A DNA stretch of 6,928 nt from Chitinophagaceae bacterium (GTDB taxonomy: Bacteria > Bacteroidota > Bacteroidia > Chitinophagales > Chitinophagaceae): the NCBI GenBank assembly GCA_947461495.1, contig CANHLV010000096.1, forward strand, positions 1-6,928, in the 5' to 3' direction. The translations under genes and the position numbers were made by a program. Numbering within the stretch: the first letter of the stretch is position 1; every line of letters starts with the position of its first letter. The notes beneath the pieces are model-generated. The model ran no database searches. It worked only from the letters and a program-made list of their open reading frames with translations, and was not told the DNA's origin. Shown one piece after another: positions 1-5,840 of this stretch.

Positions 1-782
1 AGAGAATTATTTCCAACAAGCATTTCCATCAATTCTTTTTCAGCAACATCCTGAATGTAAGTATCAAGCGTTGTAATGACATCTTTTCCGTTGATAGGAT
101 CAACTTCTGCGCCTTCAACTGGCATATAGGCACCCGCTGCATAACGCATCAGTCTTTGTCCGGATACTCCTTTCAACAAACTGTCATAGGTTCTTTCAAG
201 GCCAACATTTTTTGAAGAATCTTTCCTTGAAAGACCTATGGTTCTGTTTGCTAATAATACATAGGGGTTAATTCGTTTATCTCGAGTGTCAAAAATGAAT
301 CCGCTCTTGTTTCTTCCCAAACGAACAAGTGGAAAATCTCTCATCTCCTTTAAAGCTTCAAAAGAAATCTTTCTTTTCAGCAGATAATATCGTTCGTTAT
401 TTTTATAGGCTAGTTCAAGATCTGCTTTATAATCAGACTGAGTTTTGTCTTTGAATAAATTACTCAGGCAGAAACTCAGTGAATCAACATTTTCTTTGAA
501 ACGCTTACCATCTTTTTCTCTTAGCCCTTGTGCACCAAAATCTACATAAATGTCAAACACAGGAACAGAAGTACTTAACATGTTGCCGTCTTCACTGTAT
601 ATACTACCACGCTCTGCATTTATTGGAACATATTTCAAATGAAGACTATCTCCTAACCCACGCCAGTATTTTCCCTCTGCATTTTGTAGATAAAATGTTT
701 TTCCCAATACAAATAATCCTAGGATTATGGTGCCGAGAAAGCATAAGTAAACCCTCCACAATATGTCCTTTTTAATATCCAA
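1..782 (-). CDS. ftsI: Class B penicillin-binding protein, FtsI/PBP2-like, N-terminal part (cut by window edge)
   Basis: This is the N-terminal 260 codons of a septal peptidoglycan D,D-transpeptidase, which cross-links cell wall at the division site from the periplasmic side of the inner membrane. I read the frame directly: it opens with LDIKKDILWRVYL, then one membrane anchor (about residues 11-32), then ERGSIYSEDG (57-66), the conserved RGxI-type motif that begins the PBP dimerisation domain. Near the edge come GLERTYDSLLKG and TTLDTYIQDVAEKEL, both typical of class B PBPs. The catalytic SxxK, SxN and KTG motifs would lie beyond the left edge. No ATG or GTG is available before residue 68, which is past the anchor. 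The TTG at 780-782 is the best start because it places D-I-K-K-D-I-L-W-R at the N-terminus, as in Bacteroidota homologues known to me. The gene follows the ftsL-like gene after 52 nt, as expected in a dcw cluster. Family is sure; the exact start is less so. Confidence 0.93.
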   Translation of the reverse strand, partial: MDIKKDILWRVYLCFLGTIILGLFVLGKTFYLQNAEGKYWRGLGDSLHLKYVPINAERGSIYSEDGNMLSTSVPVFDIYVDFGAQGLREKDGKRFKENVDSLSFCLSNLFKDKTQSDYKADLELAYKNNERYYLLKRKISFEALKEMRDFPLVRLGRNKSGFIFDTRDKRINPYVLLANRTIGLSRKDSSKNVGLERTYDSLLKGVSGQRLMRYAAGAYMPVEGAEVDPINGKDVITTLDTYIQDVAEKELMEMLVGNNS

Positions 783-834
783 AACCGGTGTGTTTTTATA
801 ATTATTAAACTCTTATTATCTCTTTAAAACCTTA

Positions 835-1185
835 TTAGTCCTTATTAACAGAAGATGAATCAAACAAAACTACAGGTGGTGCTTTCAATTCTTTTAAACC
901 CATTGGCGCCACTGCCTTTATCATTTCCGTTGGTTTACTTCTAAAAATCACCTCACTCTTAATTGTCTTGTATTCGTACTCTAATTCTTTTACATTTTTT
1001 TCACTGTTGCTTATTCTCCTGCTTAGCTTATCGGCGTAATGTCCATTATATATATATGCAACAGCCAGAACAGAAAGAAAAAGTATAAAAGGAATGTTCT
1101 TTACAATATTTTCGTAATTGAAATATTTTTTCCAATCAAACTTTTCTCCGGATAATGATGACGTTATTTTTTGTTCTTCACTCAT
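835..1185 (-). CDS. ftsL: FtsL-like cell division protein (Bacteroidetes type)
   Basis: This 116-residue bitopic membrane protein sits between rsmH and ftsI, the position of ftsL in dcw clusters. FtsL helps to link FtsB/FtsQ with FtsW/FtsI at the septum. The sequence shows a charged cytoplasmic N-terminus (1-30), one membrane segment (about 31-47, IPFILFLSVLAVAYIYN), and a charged, probably coiled-coil stretch (about 51-80) in the periplasm. The C-terminal part contains SKPTEMIKAVAPMGLKELKAPP, the pattern expected of Bacteroidetes FtsL-like proteins (a T..I...V...GLKE core before a PP). The ATG lies 3 nt after the rsmH stop, so translation is probably coupled. FtsL proteins diverge strongly, so the call rests mainly on length, topology and position. 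Confidence 0.87.
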   Translation of the reverse strand: MSEEQKITSSLSGEKFDWKKYFNYENIVKNIPFILFLSVLAVAYIYNGHYADKLSRRISNSEKNVKELEYEYKTIKSEVIFRSKPTEMIKAVAPMGLKELKAPPVVLFDSSSVNKD

Positions 1186-1188
1186 TGA

Positions 1189-2139
1189 TTATTTTCGTTC
1201 TGCGATTCTTAATTTAGCGCTTCTTGATCTGGTGTTTCTTTTCAACTCTGTTGCTGATGCTTCAATTGGTTTTTTGGTAACTACTTTCAATGGACTTTCA
1301 GGCCTTGTACCAAAAACGTCATCAACTTCTACTTCATTTATCGTTCCGGTTTTAAAAAAATTTTTTACGATTCTATCTTCCAGCGAATGAAAAGTAATGA
1401 TTGCAATTCTGCCATTGGGCGACAATAGCTTTATGGTTTGCTCTAGCATGTCTTTCAGTGCACCAATTTCATCATTCACTTCTATGCGCAAAGCTTGAAA
1501 AACCTTAGCCAGATATTTATTTGGATTGCCTTTTACAATTTCCTGTATGGCTTGTTTAAATTGATTGATGGTTAGAATAGGTGAAGTCTTTCTTTTTTCA
1601 ACAATCAACTTAGACAATGTTTTTGCGTTGGTTACTTCACCATATACTTCAAACATCTTTTGCAAACGCTGCTCGTCATAACCCGCAATAATATCAGCTG
1701 CTTTTAGTTTTTGACGATGGTCCATTCTCATATCCAAGTTGGCATCAAATCGAATGGAAAATCCTCTTGCAGCTTCATCAAACTGGTGACTTGAAACGCC
1801 TAAATCAGCGAGTATGCCGTCAACTGCATTGCATTTATGAACCCTGAGAAATTTCTGTAGGTGTCTGAAATTTTGTCTGATGAAAACAATTCTTGAATCA
1901 TCAGGAATGTTTTTCTCAGCATCTTCATCCTGATCAAACACAAACAATTTTCCATTGCTACCTAGTTTTTTCAGGATTTCTCTGCTATGCCCGCCACCGC
2001 CAAATGTGCAATCCACATAAATACCATCAGATTTGATATTCAGTGCTTCAATACTTTCGTGAAGCAGAACAGGAATATGATAATCATTTTCATGGCCTTC
2101 AGTATCAGACAAGTCGTTACTATGGTTACGATTCGTCAT
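1189..2139 (-). CDS. rsmH: 16S rRNA (cytosine(1402)-N(4))-methyltransferase RsmH
   Basis: RsmH (formerly MraW) uses S-adenosylmethionine to N4-methylate C1402 in the 16S rRNA P-site region, tuning decoding fidelity. All family hallmarks are visible in the 316 residues: HIPVLLHE (21-28), the SAM-binding loop YVDCTFGGGGHS (41-52), the acidic FDQDEDA (68-74), ADLGVSSHQFD (111-121), ARGFSIRFDANLDMRMD (124-140), VFQALRIEVNDEI (213-225), ITFHSLEDRIVK (248-259), and the basic C-terminal SRSAKLR (305-311). Length is normal for the family. A polar extension of about 20 residues precedes HIPVLL, and no other start codon falls close to the motif, so the ATG at 2137-2139 is kept. It starts 6 nt after the mraZ stop and ends 3 nt before the ftsL-like gene, so it is clearly in one operon with both. 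Confidence 0.98.
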   Translation of the reverse strand: MTNRNHSNDLSDTEGHENDYHIPVLLHESIEALNIKSDGIYVDCTFGGGGHSREILKKLGSNGKLFVFDQDEDAEKNIPDDSRIVFIRQNFRHLQKFLRVHKCNAVDGILADLGVSSHQFDEAARGFSIRFDANLDMRMDHRQKLKAADIIAGYDEQRLQKMFEVYGEVTNAKTLSKLIVEKRKTSPILTINQFKQAIQEIVKGNPNKYLAKVFQALRIEVNDEIGALKDMLEQTIKLLSPNGRIAIITFHSLEDRIVKNFFKTGTINEVEVDDVFGTRPESPLKVVTKKPIEASATELKRNTRSRSAKLRIAERK

Positions 2140-2145
2140 GTTGAT

Positions 2146-2613
2146 TTAACTGTTCGGCTTATCATTAATCTTGTTCATCACCTCATTAGCCAGCGTACTG
2201 AAATCATCTGCTGATATGGAGTCAAAGAACTGTTGATATTTTGTTTTATCCCAGATTTCTAGTTTATTCATGGCAGATGCCAAAATGATATCTTTTCCCA
2301 GTCCGGCATATTCTGCCAAACTTTTAGGAAGCAATAATCTTCCCGCACTGTCGAGTTCAATTTGTACCGCACCATTTAGAAAATAACGTCTGAACTCCCT
2401 AACTTTAGGATCGAAGTCATTAAGGTTGTTGATTTTTTCGAAAAGTGGGTTCCAGCTTTGAATGGGGTATAGGGTAAGGCATTTCTCAAAACCTCTGTTC
2501 AATACGAAAACTGCCTTTTCTCCTTCAGGTAACTGTTTTTTGAAACCTGAGGGTAAAAGAAAGCGACCTTTCGCATCGACTGTAGATTCATATTCGCCTA
2601 TGAAACCTATCAT
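2146..2613 (-). CDS. mraZ: Transcriptional regulator / division protein MraZ
   Basis: MraZ is the usual first gene of the dcw cluster. It is a DNA-binding protein of the AbrB/SpoVT fold that forms oligomeric rings and, in E. coli, represses its own operon by binding short direct repeats upstream of it. The 155-residue product has the expected two tandem swapped-hairpin domains with their signature loops: VDAKGRFLLP (12-21, D13-x-K-G-R17) and LDSAGRLLLP (87-96, D88-x-A-G-R92). It begins with the typical MIGFIGEYE. The length is near the usual 140-155. It is followed by rsmH after 6 nt. No Shine-Dalgarno motif precedes the ATG; the upstream bases are A- and C-rich. The preceding 201 bp hold a possible MraZ operator and DnaA boxes, annotated separately. 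Confidence 0.98.
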   Translation of the reverse strand: MIGFIGEYESTVDAKGRFLLPSGFKKQLPEGEKAVFVLNRGFEKCLTLYPIQSWNPLFEKINNLNDFDPKVREFRRYFLNGAVQIELDSAGRLLLPKSLAEYAGLGKDIILASAMNKLEIWDKTKYQQFFDSISADDFSTLANEVMNKINDKPNS

Positions 2614-2647
2614 GTTGGGGGTTTTGAGTTATTTTTAGTAATTATTC

Positions 2648-2683
2648 GACACAAAATAACACATTTTCCCACTTTATGACACA
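2648..2683 (-). promoter_or_regulatory. Putative MraZ operator: four GTG-centred repeats at exact 10-bp period
   Basis: Read in the direction of mraZ transcription, the hexamers TGTGTC, AGTGGG, TGTGTT and TGTGTC start at 2683, 2673, 2663 and 2653. Their GTG cores therefore recur at exactly 10 bp, about 35-70 bp before the mraZ start codon. E. coli MraZ is known to bind TGGGN repeats separated by 5 nt, which is also a 10-bp period, upstream of its own gene. The match here is in spacing, place and GTG core; only one repeat carries the full TGGG. A near-consensus -7 element (TTATTTTG, complement of 2652-2659, one mismatch to TAnnTTTG) lies inside the array, which would fit autorepression by promoter occlusion. 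The function is inferred. Confidence 0.45.
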
Positions 2684-2700
2684 TTTTTTGCAAAACATTT

Positions 2701-2709
2701 TTATCCACA
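2701..2709 (+). promoter_or_regulatory. DnaA box, perfect consensus (TTATCCACA)
   Basis: The nonamer TTATCCACA matches the bacterial DnaA-box consensus TTATNCACA without mismatch. It lies 87 bp before the mraZ start codon and 18 bp beyond the GTG-repeat array. It is inverted relative to the tandem pair at 2783-2801. It also forms the left arm of a small inverted repeat, TCCAC-AA-GTGGA (2704-2715). DnaA is well known to act as a transcription factor at such boxes, but binding here is an inference from the match. Confidence 0.55.
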
Positions 2710-2782
2710 AGTGGAATACCCCCTATTTATGAGGGTTTTACACCATAAAAATGCGACTTTTTATCAGTCAAGTGTGAATTAA

Positions 2783-2801
2783 TGTGGATAAGTGTGGATA
2801 A
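2783..2801 (+). promoter_or_regulatory. Tandem pair of perfect DnaA boxes (TGTGGATAA x2, 10-bp period)
   Basis: TGTGGATAA, the reverse complement of TTATCCACA, occurs at 2783-2791 and again at 2793-2801, separated by one base. A degenerate third copy, TGTGAATTA (two mismatches), sits exactly 10 bp earlier at 2773-2781, giving three units in helical phase. The pair lies 13 bp from the stop codon of the histidine kinase gene and about 170 bp upstream of mraZ. Helically phased boxes can support cooperative DnaA binding. Because MraZ operators also use GTGG cores at a 10-bp period, an alternative is that these are MraZ sites in the opposite orientation. Confidence 0.5.
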
Positions 2802-2814
2802 GGAGACCCCACTA

Positions 2815-4137
2815 CTAAATAATGGGAAGATTAATGATGAAAGTTGAGCCTTTTCCGAGTGTACTTTCAGCTTTAATAGTTCCTTTATGGGCTTCCACCA
2901 TTGTTTTTACATAGCTAAGGCCGAGACCAAATCCTTTTACATTATGGATGTTTCCGGTATGAGCTCTATAGAATTTTTCAAATATTCTGGTAAGTGTCTC
3001 TTTGTTCATTCCAATGCCATTGTCATCAATACGTATTTTCAAATGACTTGAACTACTCTCTGTTGTCAATTTAATCAGAAGATTTGACTCCTTGGAATAT
3101 TTCACAGCATTGTCTAGTAAATTATTTATCAAATTTGTGAAATGTACATCATCAGCCATGATTAAATCATTTTTTGCATCAAGATGCAATTCAAGCTGTC
3201 CATTTTTTTCTGCAAGTGGAAGATTGATATTATTGACTGCATTTTTAATCAATTCATGAGCTGAAACTTTTTTGATGTTGAGTTGAATTTCTTTTTTATC
3301 TAGCATGGCTGCCTGTAAAATGGCTTCAACTTGTTTGTTCATTCTTTTATTCTCTTCTCTTATGATGTTTGTGAAGTAATTTGATTTTTCTTTATCACCA
3401 ATTACCTTTTCGTTTTTCAATGCATCTACCGCAAGTGAAATGGTGGCAATGGGTGTTTTGAATTCATGCGTCATATTATTGATAAAATCAGACTTGATTT
3501 CACTTAATTTTTTTTGACGCAACAATGCTCTGATGGTAATAAAGAAAGCCGTTGTAATGATGATAGTGAACAAAATAGTGCCTAAGATGAACCAAAAAAT
3601 TTCTCTGAATACAATTGCACGTTGATTAGGTATTATTATTACAAGAAATTCTTCTTTGACTAGATTCTCATAGTTGCTACCGGGAGGGGGTTCTAATGGA
3701 ATTGCGATATTGGTATTATGTGATGAATCTGAAAAATAACTGAAGAAATTTTCGCTTTGAACTTGTTCCCCGGTAATACTATTATCTGAAACTGCAAACT
3801 CGAAGTGAATACCTTCCAAAAAATGCCTATCCAATGAACTCCTTATAACTGCTGAAATTTCATCCCTGTTAAATCGCTGAATTACAGAAGGTCTTAAAAT
3901 TTCAAGTTTCATCTTTTCATTAGTAAGAAATAGATCCTTTTTCTTTCCTAGTGAAATGAATCCGGATTTATCTTCCATTAGCTTTTCAGCAGCTTCTGTT
4001 GACGCCAAAAAAATATTTTCTCTTAGTTGTTTTTCTTTAGTCTCTTTTGCGGTTTTCAACCATAATACCTGAAAATAAATTAACCCTAATAAGGATAATG
4101 TAATCAAAATAGCAATAACAGGAAAAATCCTCTTCAT
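2815..4137 (-). CDS. Two-TM sensor histidine kinase (HisKA + HATPase_c)
   Basis: This 440-residue inner-membrane sensor kinase autophosphorylates on histidine in response to an unknown signal and would pass the phosphate to a response regulator. Membrane segments are at about 4-27 and 179-203, enclosing a periplasmic sensor region of roughly 150 residues that I cannot assign to a known domain. The H-box INNMTHEFKTPIA (219-231) carries the phospho-acceptor H224. The ATP-binding domain shows the N-box NLLDNAVKYS (339-348, N343), G1 DDNGIGM (371-377), F-box IFEKFYR (385-391) and G2 GFGLGLSYV (402-410). TM2 is joined to the H-box by only about 15 residues, so there is no HAMP domain. The layout resembles RprX-type kinases of Bacteroidetes. 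No response regulator gene adjoins it: the genes on either side are mraZ and the divergent yqgE. It ends with TAG, 201 bp before mraZ. Its start is supported by a TAnnTTTG element 53 bp upstream. Confidence 0.95.
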   Translation of the reverse strand: MKRIFPVIAILITLSLLGLIYFQVLWLKTAKETKEKQLRENIFLASTEAAEKLMEDKSGFISLGKKKDLFLTNEKMKLEILRPSVIQRFNRDEISAVIRSSLDRHFLEGIHFEFAVSDNSITGEQVQSENFFSYFSDSSHNTNIAIPLEPPPGSNYENLVKEEFLVIIIPNQRAIVFREIFWFILGTILFTIIITTAFFITIRALLRQKKLSEIKSDFINNMTHEFKTPIATISLAVDALKNEKVIGDKEKSNYFTNIIREENKRMNKQVEAILQAAMLDKKEIQLNIKKVSAHELIKNAVNNINLPLAEKNGQLELHLDAKNDLIMADDVHFTNLINNLLDNAVKYSKESNLLIKLTTESSSSHLKIRIDDNGIGMNKETLTRIFEKFYRAHTGNIHNVKGFGLGLSYVKTMVEAHKGTIKAESTLGKGSTFIINLPII

Positions 4138-4189
4138 AATTATGTATTTATTACTGTAAAATTGTCATCAAGCAAATGAATTGAAGTCG

Positions 4190-4197
4190 CAAAATTA
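4190..4197 (-). promoter_or_regulatory. Candidate -7 promoter element for the histidine kinase gene
   Basis: The minus strand reads TAATTTTG, a perfect match to TAnnTTTG, the -7 element of the Bacteroidetes housekeeping sigma factor. It lies 53 bp upstream of the kinase ATG, giving a predicted leader of about 45 nt. No clear TTTG -33 element sits at the usual distance of about 19-20 nt upstream, so the assignment rests on the -7 match and its position. Confidence 0.4.
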
Positions 4198-4300
4198 GCT
4201 CAGAAACACTTACAGCATCGACTTTTACATATTTATACAAAATTTTAACGGAGAACACTATAAAAGAACATCAAAAAATCAAACTGAAAAGATAATTAGA

Positions 4301-4308
4301 TAATTTTG
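4301..4308 (+). promoter_or_regulatory. yqgE: Candidate -7 promoter element immediately before yqgE
   Basis: TAATTTTG matches the Bacteroidetes -7 consensus TAnnTTTG exactly but ends one base before the annotated ATG at 4310. If used, transcription would begin at about 4312-4316, so the mRNA would be leaderless or would start at the second of the two adjacent ATG codons (4313-4315). No clear -33 TTTG is visible upstream. A chance match in AT-rich sequence is possible. Confidence 0.3.
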
Positions 4309-4309
4309 A

Positions 4310-4864
4310 ATGATGAAAAAGCTGAAAGAAAACTCTTTATTGATTGCTGATCCATTTTTGAAAGACGATAATTTCATTCGATCTGTCGTTTATTTATGCA
4401 GTCATAATGAAGAAGGAAGTTTTGGATTGGTGCTAAATAAATTATTTGATTTCACTTTGAATAATCTGGTAAGTGGATTTGAATCATTTGAAATACCAGT
4501 ATTTGTTGGCGGACCTGTAGCATTAGATACGATACATTTTATACATCAATATCCCAATTTAGTTCCTGATTGTCATCAATTGGATGATAACCTTGCTTGG
4601 GGTGGAGATTTTGAAACCATAAAAGCACTTATTATTTCAGGAGAAATCAATATTCATAAAATCAAATTCTTTATTGGTTACAGTGGCTGGTCCGCGGGTC
4701 AACTACAAAGTGAAATCGATGATAAGACTTGGATAACGTCTGAGGTTAAGCGAAACTTAATCTTTGAAGTACCTATAAATAATATCTGGAAACAATCCGT
4801 CATCAATCTAGGCGGAGAGTTTGAACAACTGGCCAATTACCCAATAGATCCACAACTTAATTAA
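4310..4864 (+). CDS. yqgE: YqgE/AlgH family protein (DUF179)
   Basis: This small soluble protein of 184 residues belongs to the widespread YqgE/AlgH family, whose biochemical role is not established. A regulatory role in alginate synthesis was proposed for the Pseudomonas member AlgH. Family blocks are all present: SLLIADPFLKDDNFIRSVVYLC (9-30), GSFGLVLNK (36-44), VFVGGPVALDTIHFIH (64-79), and GYSGWSAGQLQSEI (123-136) followed by W141. The protein starts with two Met codons in a row. A TAnnTTTG element ends one base before the first, so the second (4313) could be the true start if transcription begins there. No Shine-Dalgarno motif is seen. The gene is followed after 10 nt by the acyltransferase gene on the same strand, and it is divergent from the histidine kinase gene. 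Confidence 0.95.
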   Translation: MMKKLKENSLLIADPFLKDDNFIRSVVYLCSHNEEGSFGLVLNKLFDFTLNNLVSGFESFEIPVFVGGPVALDTIHFIHQYPNLVPDCHQLDDNLAWGGDFETIKALIISGEINIHKIKFFIGYSGWSAGQLQSEIDDKTWITSEVKRNLIFEVPINNIWKQSVINLGGEFEQLANYPIDPQLN

Positions 4865-4874
4865 ACCTACACTA

Positions 4875-5834
4875 TTGTTATTCGACATTTTAAAATATCC
4901 ATCTAAATTAGCACTACGCATATATTGCAGAAAATTGCAAATCAGTGATAAGAAATTACTCTCTCACCCAGGGCCACTTTTGCTAGCTTCCAATCATCCA
5001 AATTCATTTCTGGATGCTATTATTTTAGCAACAATCTTTAAAAGACCTGTTTACTCTTTAGCTCGTGGAGATAGTTTCAAAAATAAATTCATTGCAAGGA
5101 TTCTTTATGCGATTAATATTTTGCCTGTTTACAGACTCAGTGAAGGTGCTGAAAATCTAAACAGCAACTACGACACCTTTGCCAAATGCAGGGATATTTT
5201 CAGAAAAAATGGCATCGTGCTCATTTTCAGTGAAGGACTTTGCATCAACGAGTGGAAATTGCGTTCATTAAAAAAAGGCACAGCCCGACTGGCTTTTAGC
5301 AGTTGGCAAGAAGGAATTGATTTAACCATCTTGCCCGTTGGTATCAATTATCATTCATTCAAAGCATTTGGTAAAAACGTTCATCTCAATTTTGGAAAAC
5401 CATTTGGAAAAGAAACATTCGATTATCAAAATATGGATGGCAATGGCATTAAAGCTTTTAATGAAAAATTAAAAAATGAGTTGACGCCATTGGTTGAAGT
5501 TATTGAACATCATGAGAAAGAAAAATTGAAATCTACTTTTGAAGTCAAACACAACCCAATAAAAAAGAAAGTACTTTTATTACCCGCTTTTATTGGCAAA
5601 TGGGTACACGCACCTATTTATAAACCAATAGAAAATTTCACCACAAAGAAAGCAGGCAAAAGTGATCATTATGATTCTATACTCGTAGGGCTGTTGTTTT
5701 TACTTTATCCAATTTATTTAACAGCAATTGCAGCAGCTCTGTATCTGTGGCTGGGAAGTTGGTATTGGATACTTACATTCATAACACTACCCTTACTGGC
5801 CTGGAGCTATACTCAACTAAGAAAACAGTTTTAA
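4875..5834 (+). CDS. PlsC-type glycerophospholipid acyltransferase with C-terminal membrane segments
   Basis: This 319-residue protein belongs to the lysophospholipid acyltransferase (LPLAT) superfamily, which transfers acyl chains to glycerol-3-phosphate, lysophosphatidate or related acceptors at the membrane. Motif I is NHPNSFLDA (40-48), with catalytic H41 and D47. The spacing is HX5D rather than the HX4D of classical PlsC, as in the Gpt2/Sct1-like branch. Block II is around GDSFKNKFIARILYAINILPVYR (65-87), block III is IFSEG (117-121), and block IV is ILPVGINY (152-159). Two hydrophobic segments end the protein (about 267-290 and 294-312). The reading frame has no upstream ATG or GTG after the in-frame stop at 4845-4847, so the TTG at 4875-4877 is taken as start; it fits the FDILKYPSKLALRIYCRK N-terminus. 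It lies 10 nt behind yqgE and is probably co-transcribed. The exact acceptor substrate cannot be read from the sequence. Confidence 0.9.
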   Translation: MLFDILKYPSKLALRIYCRKLQISDKKLLSHPGPLLLASNHPNSFLDAIILATIFKRPVYSLARGDSFKNKFIARILYAINILPVYRLSEGAENLNSNYDTFAKCRDIFRKNGIVLIFSEGLCINEWKLRSLKKGTARLAFSSWQEGIDLTILPVGINYHSFKAFGKNVHLNFGKPFGKETFDYQNMDGNGIKAFNEKLKNELTPLVEVIEHHEKEKLKSTFEVKHNPIKKKVLLLPAFIGKWVHAPIYKPIENFTTKKAGKSDHYDSILVGLLFLLYPIYLTAIAAALYLWLGSWYWILTFITLPLLAWSYTQLRKQF

Positions 5835-5840
5835 TTAAAA
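5829..5840. repeat. 12-bp perfect palindrome carrying two abutting convergent stop codons
   Basis: TTTTAATTAAAA is its own reverse complement. The acyltransferase stop TAA is at 5832-5834, and the complement of the convergent gene's stop is at 5835-5837, so the two coding regions meet with no bases between them. There is no GC-rich stem here, so it is not an intrinsic terminator of the usual kind. Either transcript must run into the other gene's antisense strand unless another mechanism stops it. Confidence 0.6.

Noticed and set aside
530..775. Plus-strand open frame of 81 codons
   Set aside because: It lies wholly inside the ftsI coding frame on the other strand and its translation shows no recognisable family features.
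1118..1390. Plus-strand open frame of 90 codons
   Set aside because: It is antisense to the ends of the ftsL-like gene and rsmH, whose motifs are strongly conserved. It is a shadow frame.
1987..2214. Plus-strand open frame of 75 codons
   Set aside because: It is antisense to rsmH and mraZ, both certain genes, and has no independent support.
2686..2695. Palindrome TTTTGCAAAA as a separate operator
   Set aside because: A 10-bp palindrome of A/T runs is common in AT-rich DNA and I see no second copy.
2716..2740. CCCT...AGGG hairpin followed by a few Ts, as a terminator
   Set aside because: The stem is only about 4 bp, the T-run is on the plus strand where no gene ends, and the kinase transcript on the minus strand has no T-tract after it.
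2614..2814. Chromosomal replication origin
   Set aside because: Three DnaA boxes are suggestive, but there is no dnaA, dnaN or similar gene nearby, no clear AT-rich 13-mer unwinding repeats, and only 201 bp of non-coding space. A regulatory role is simpler.
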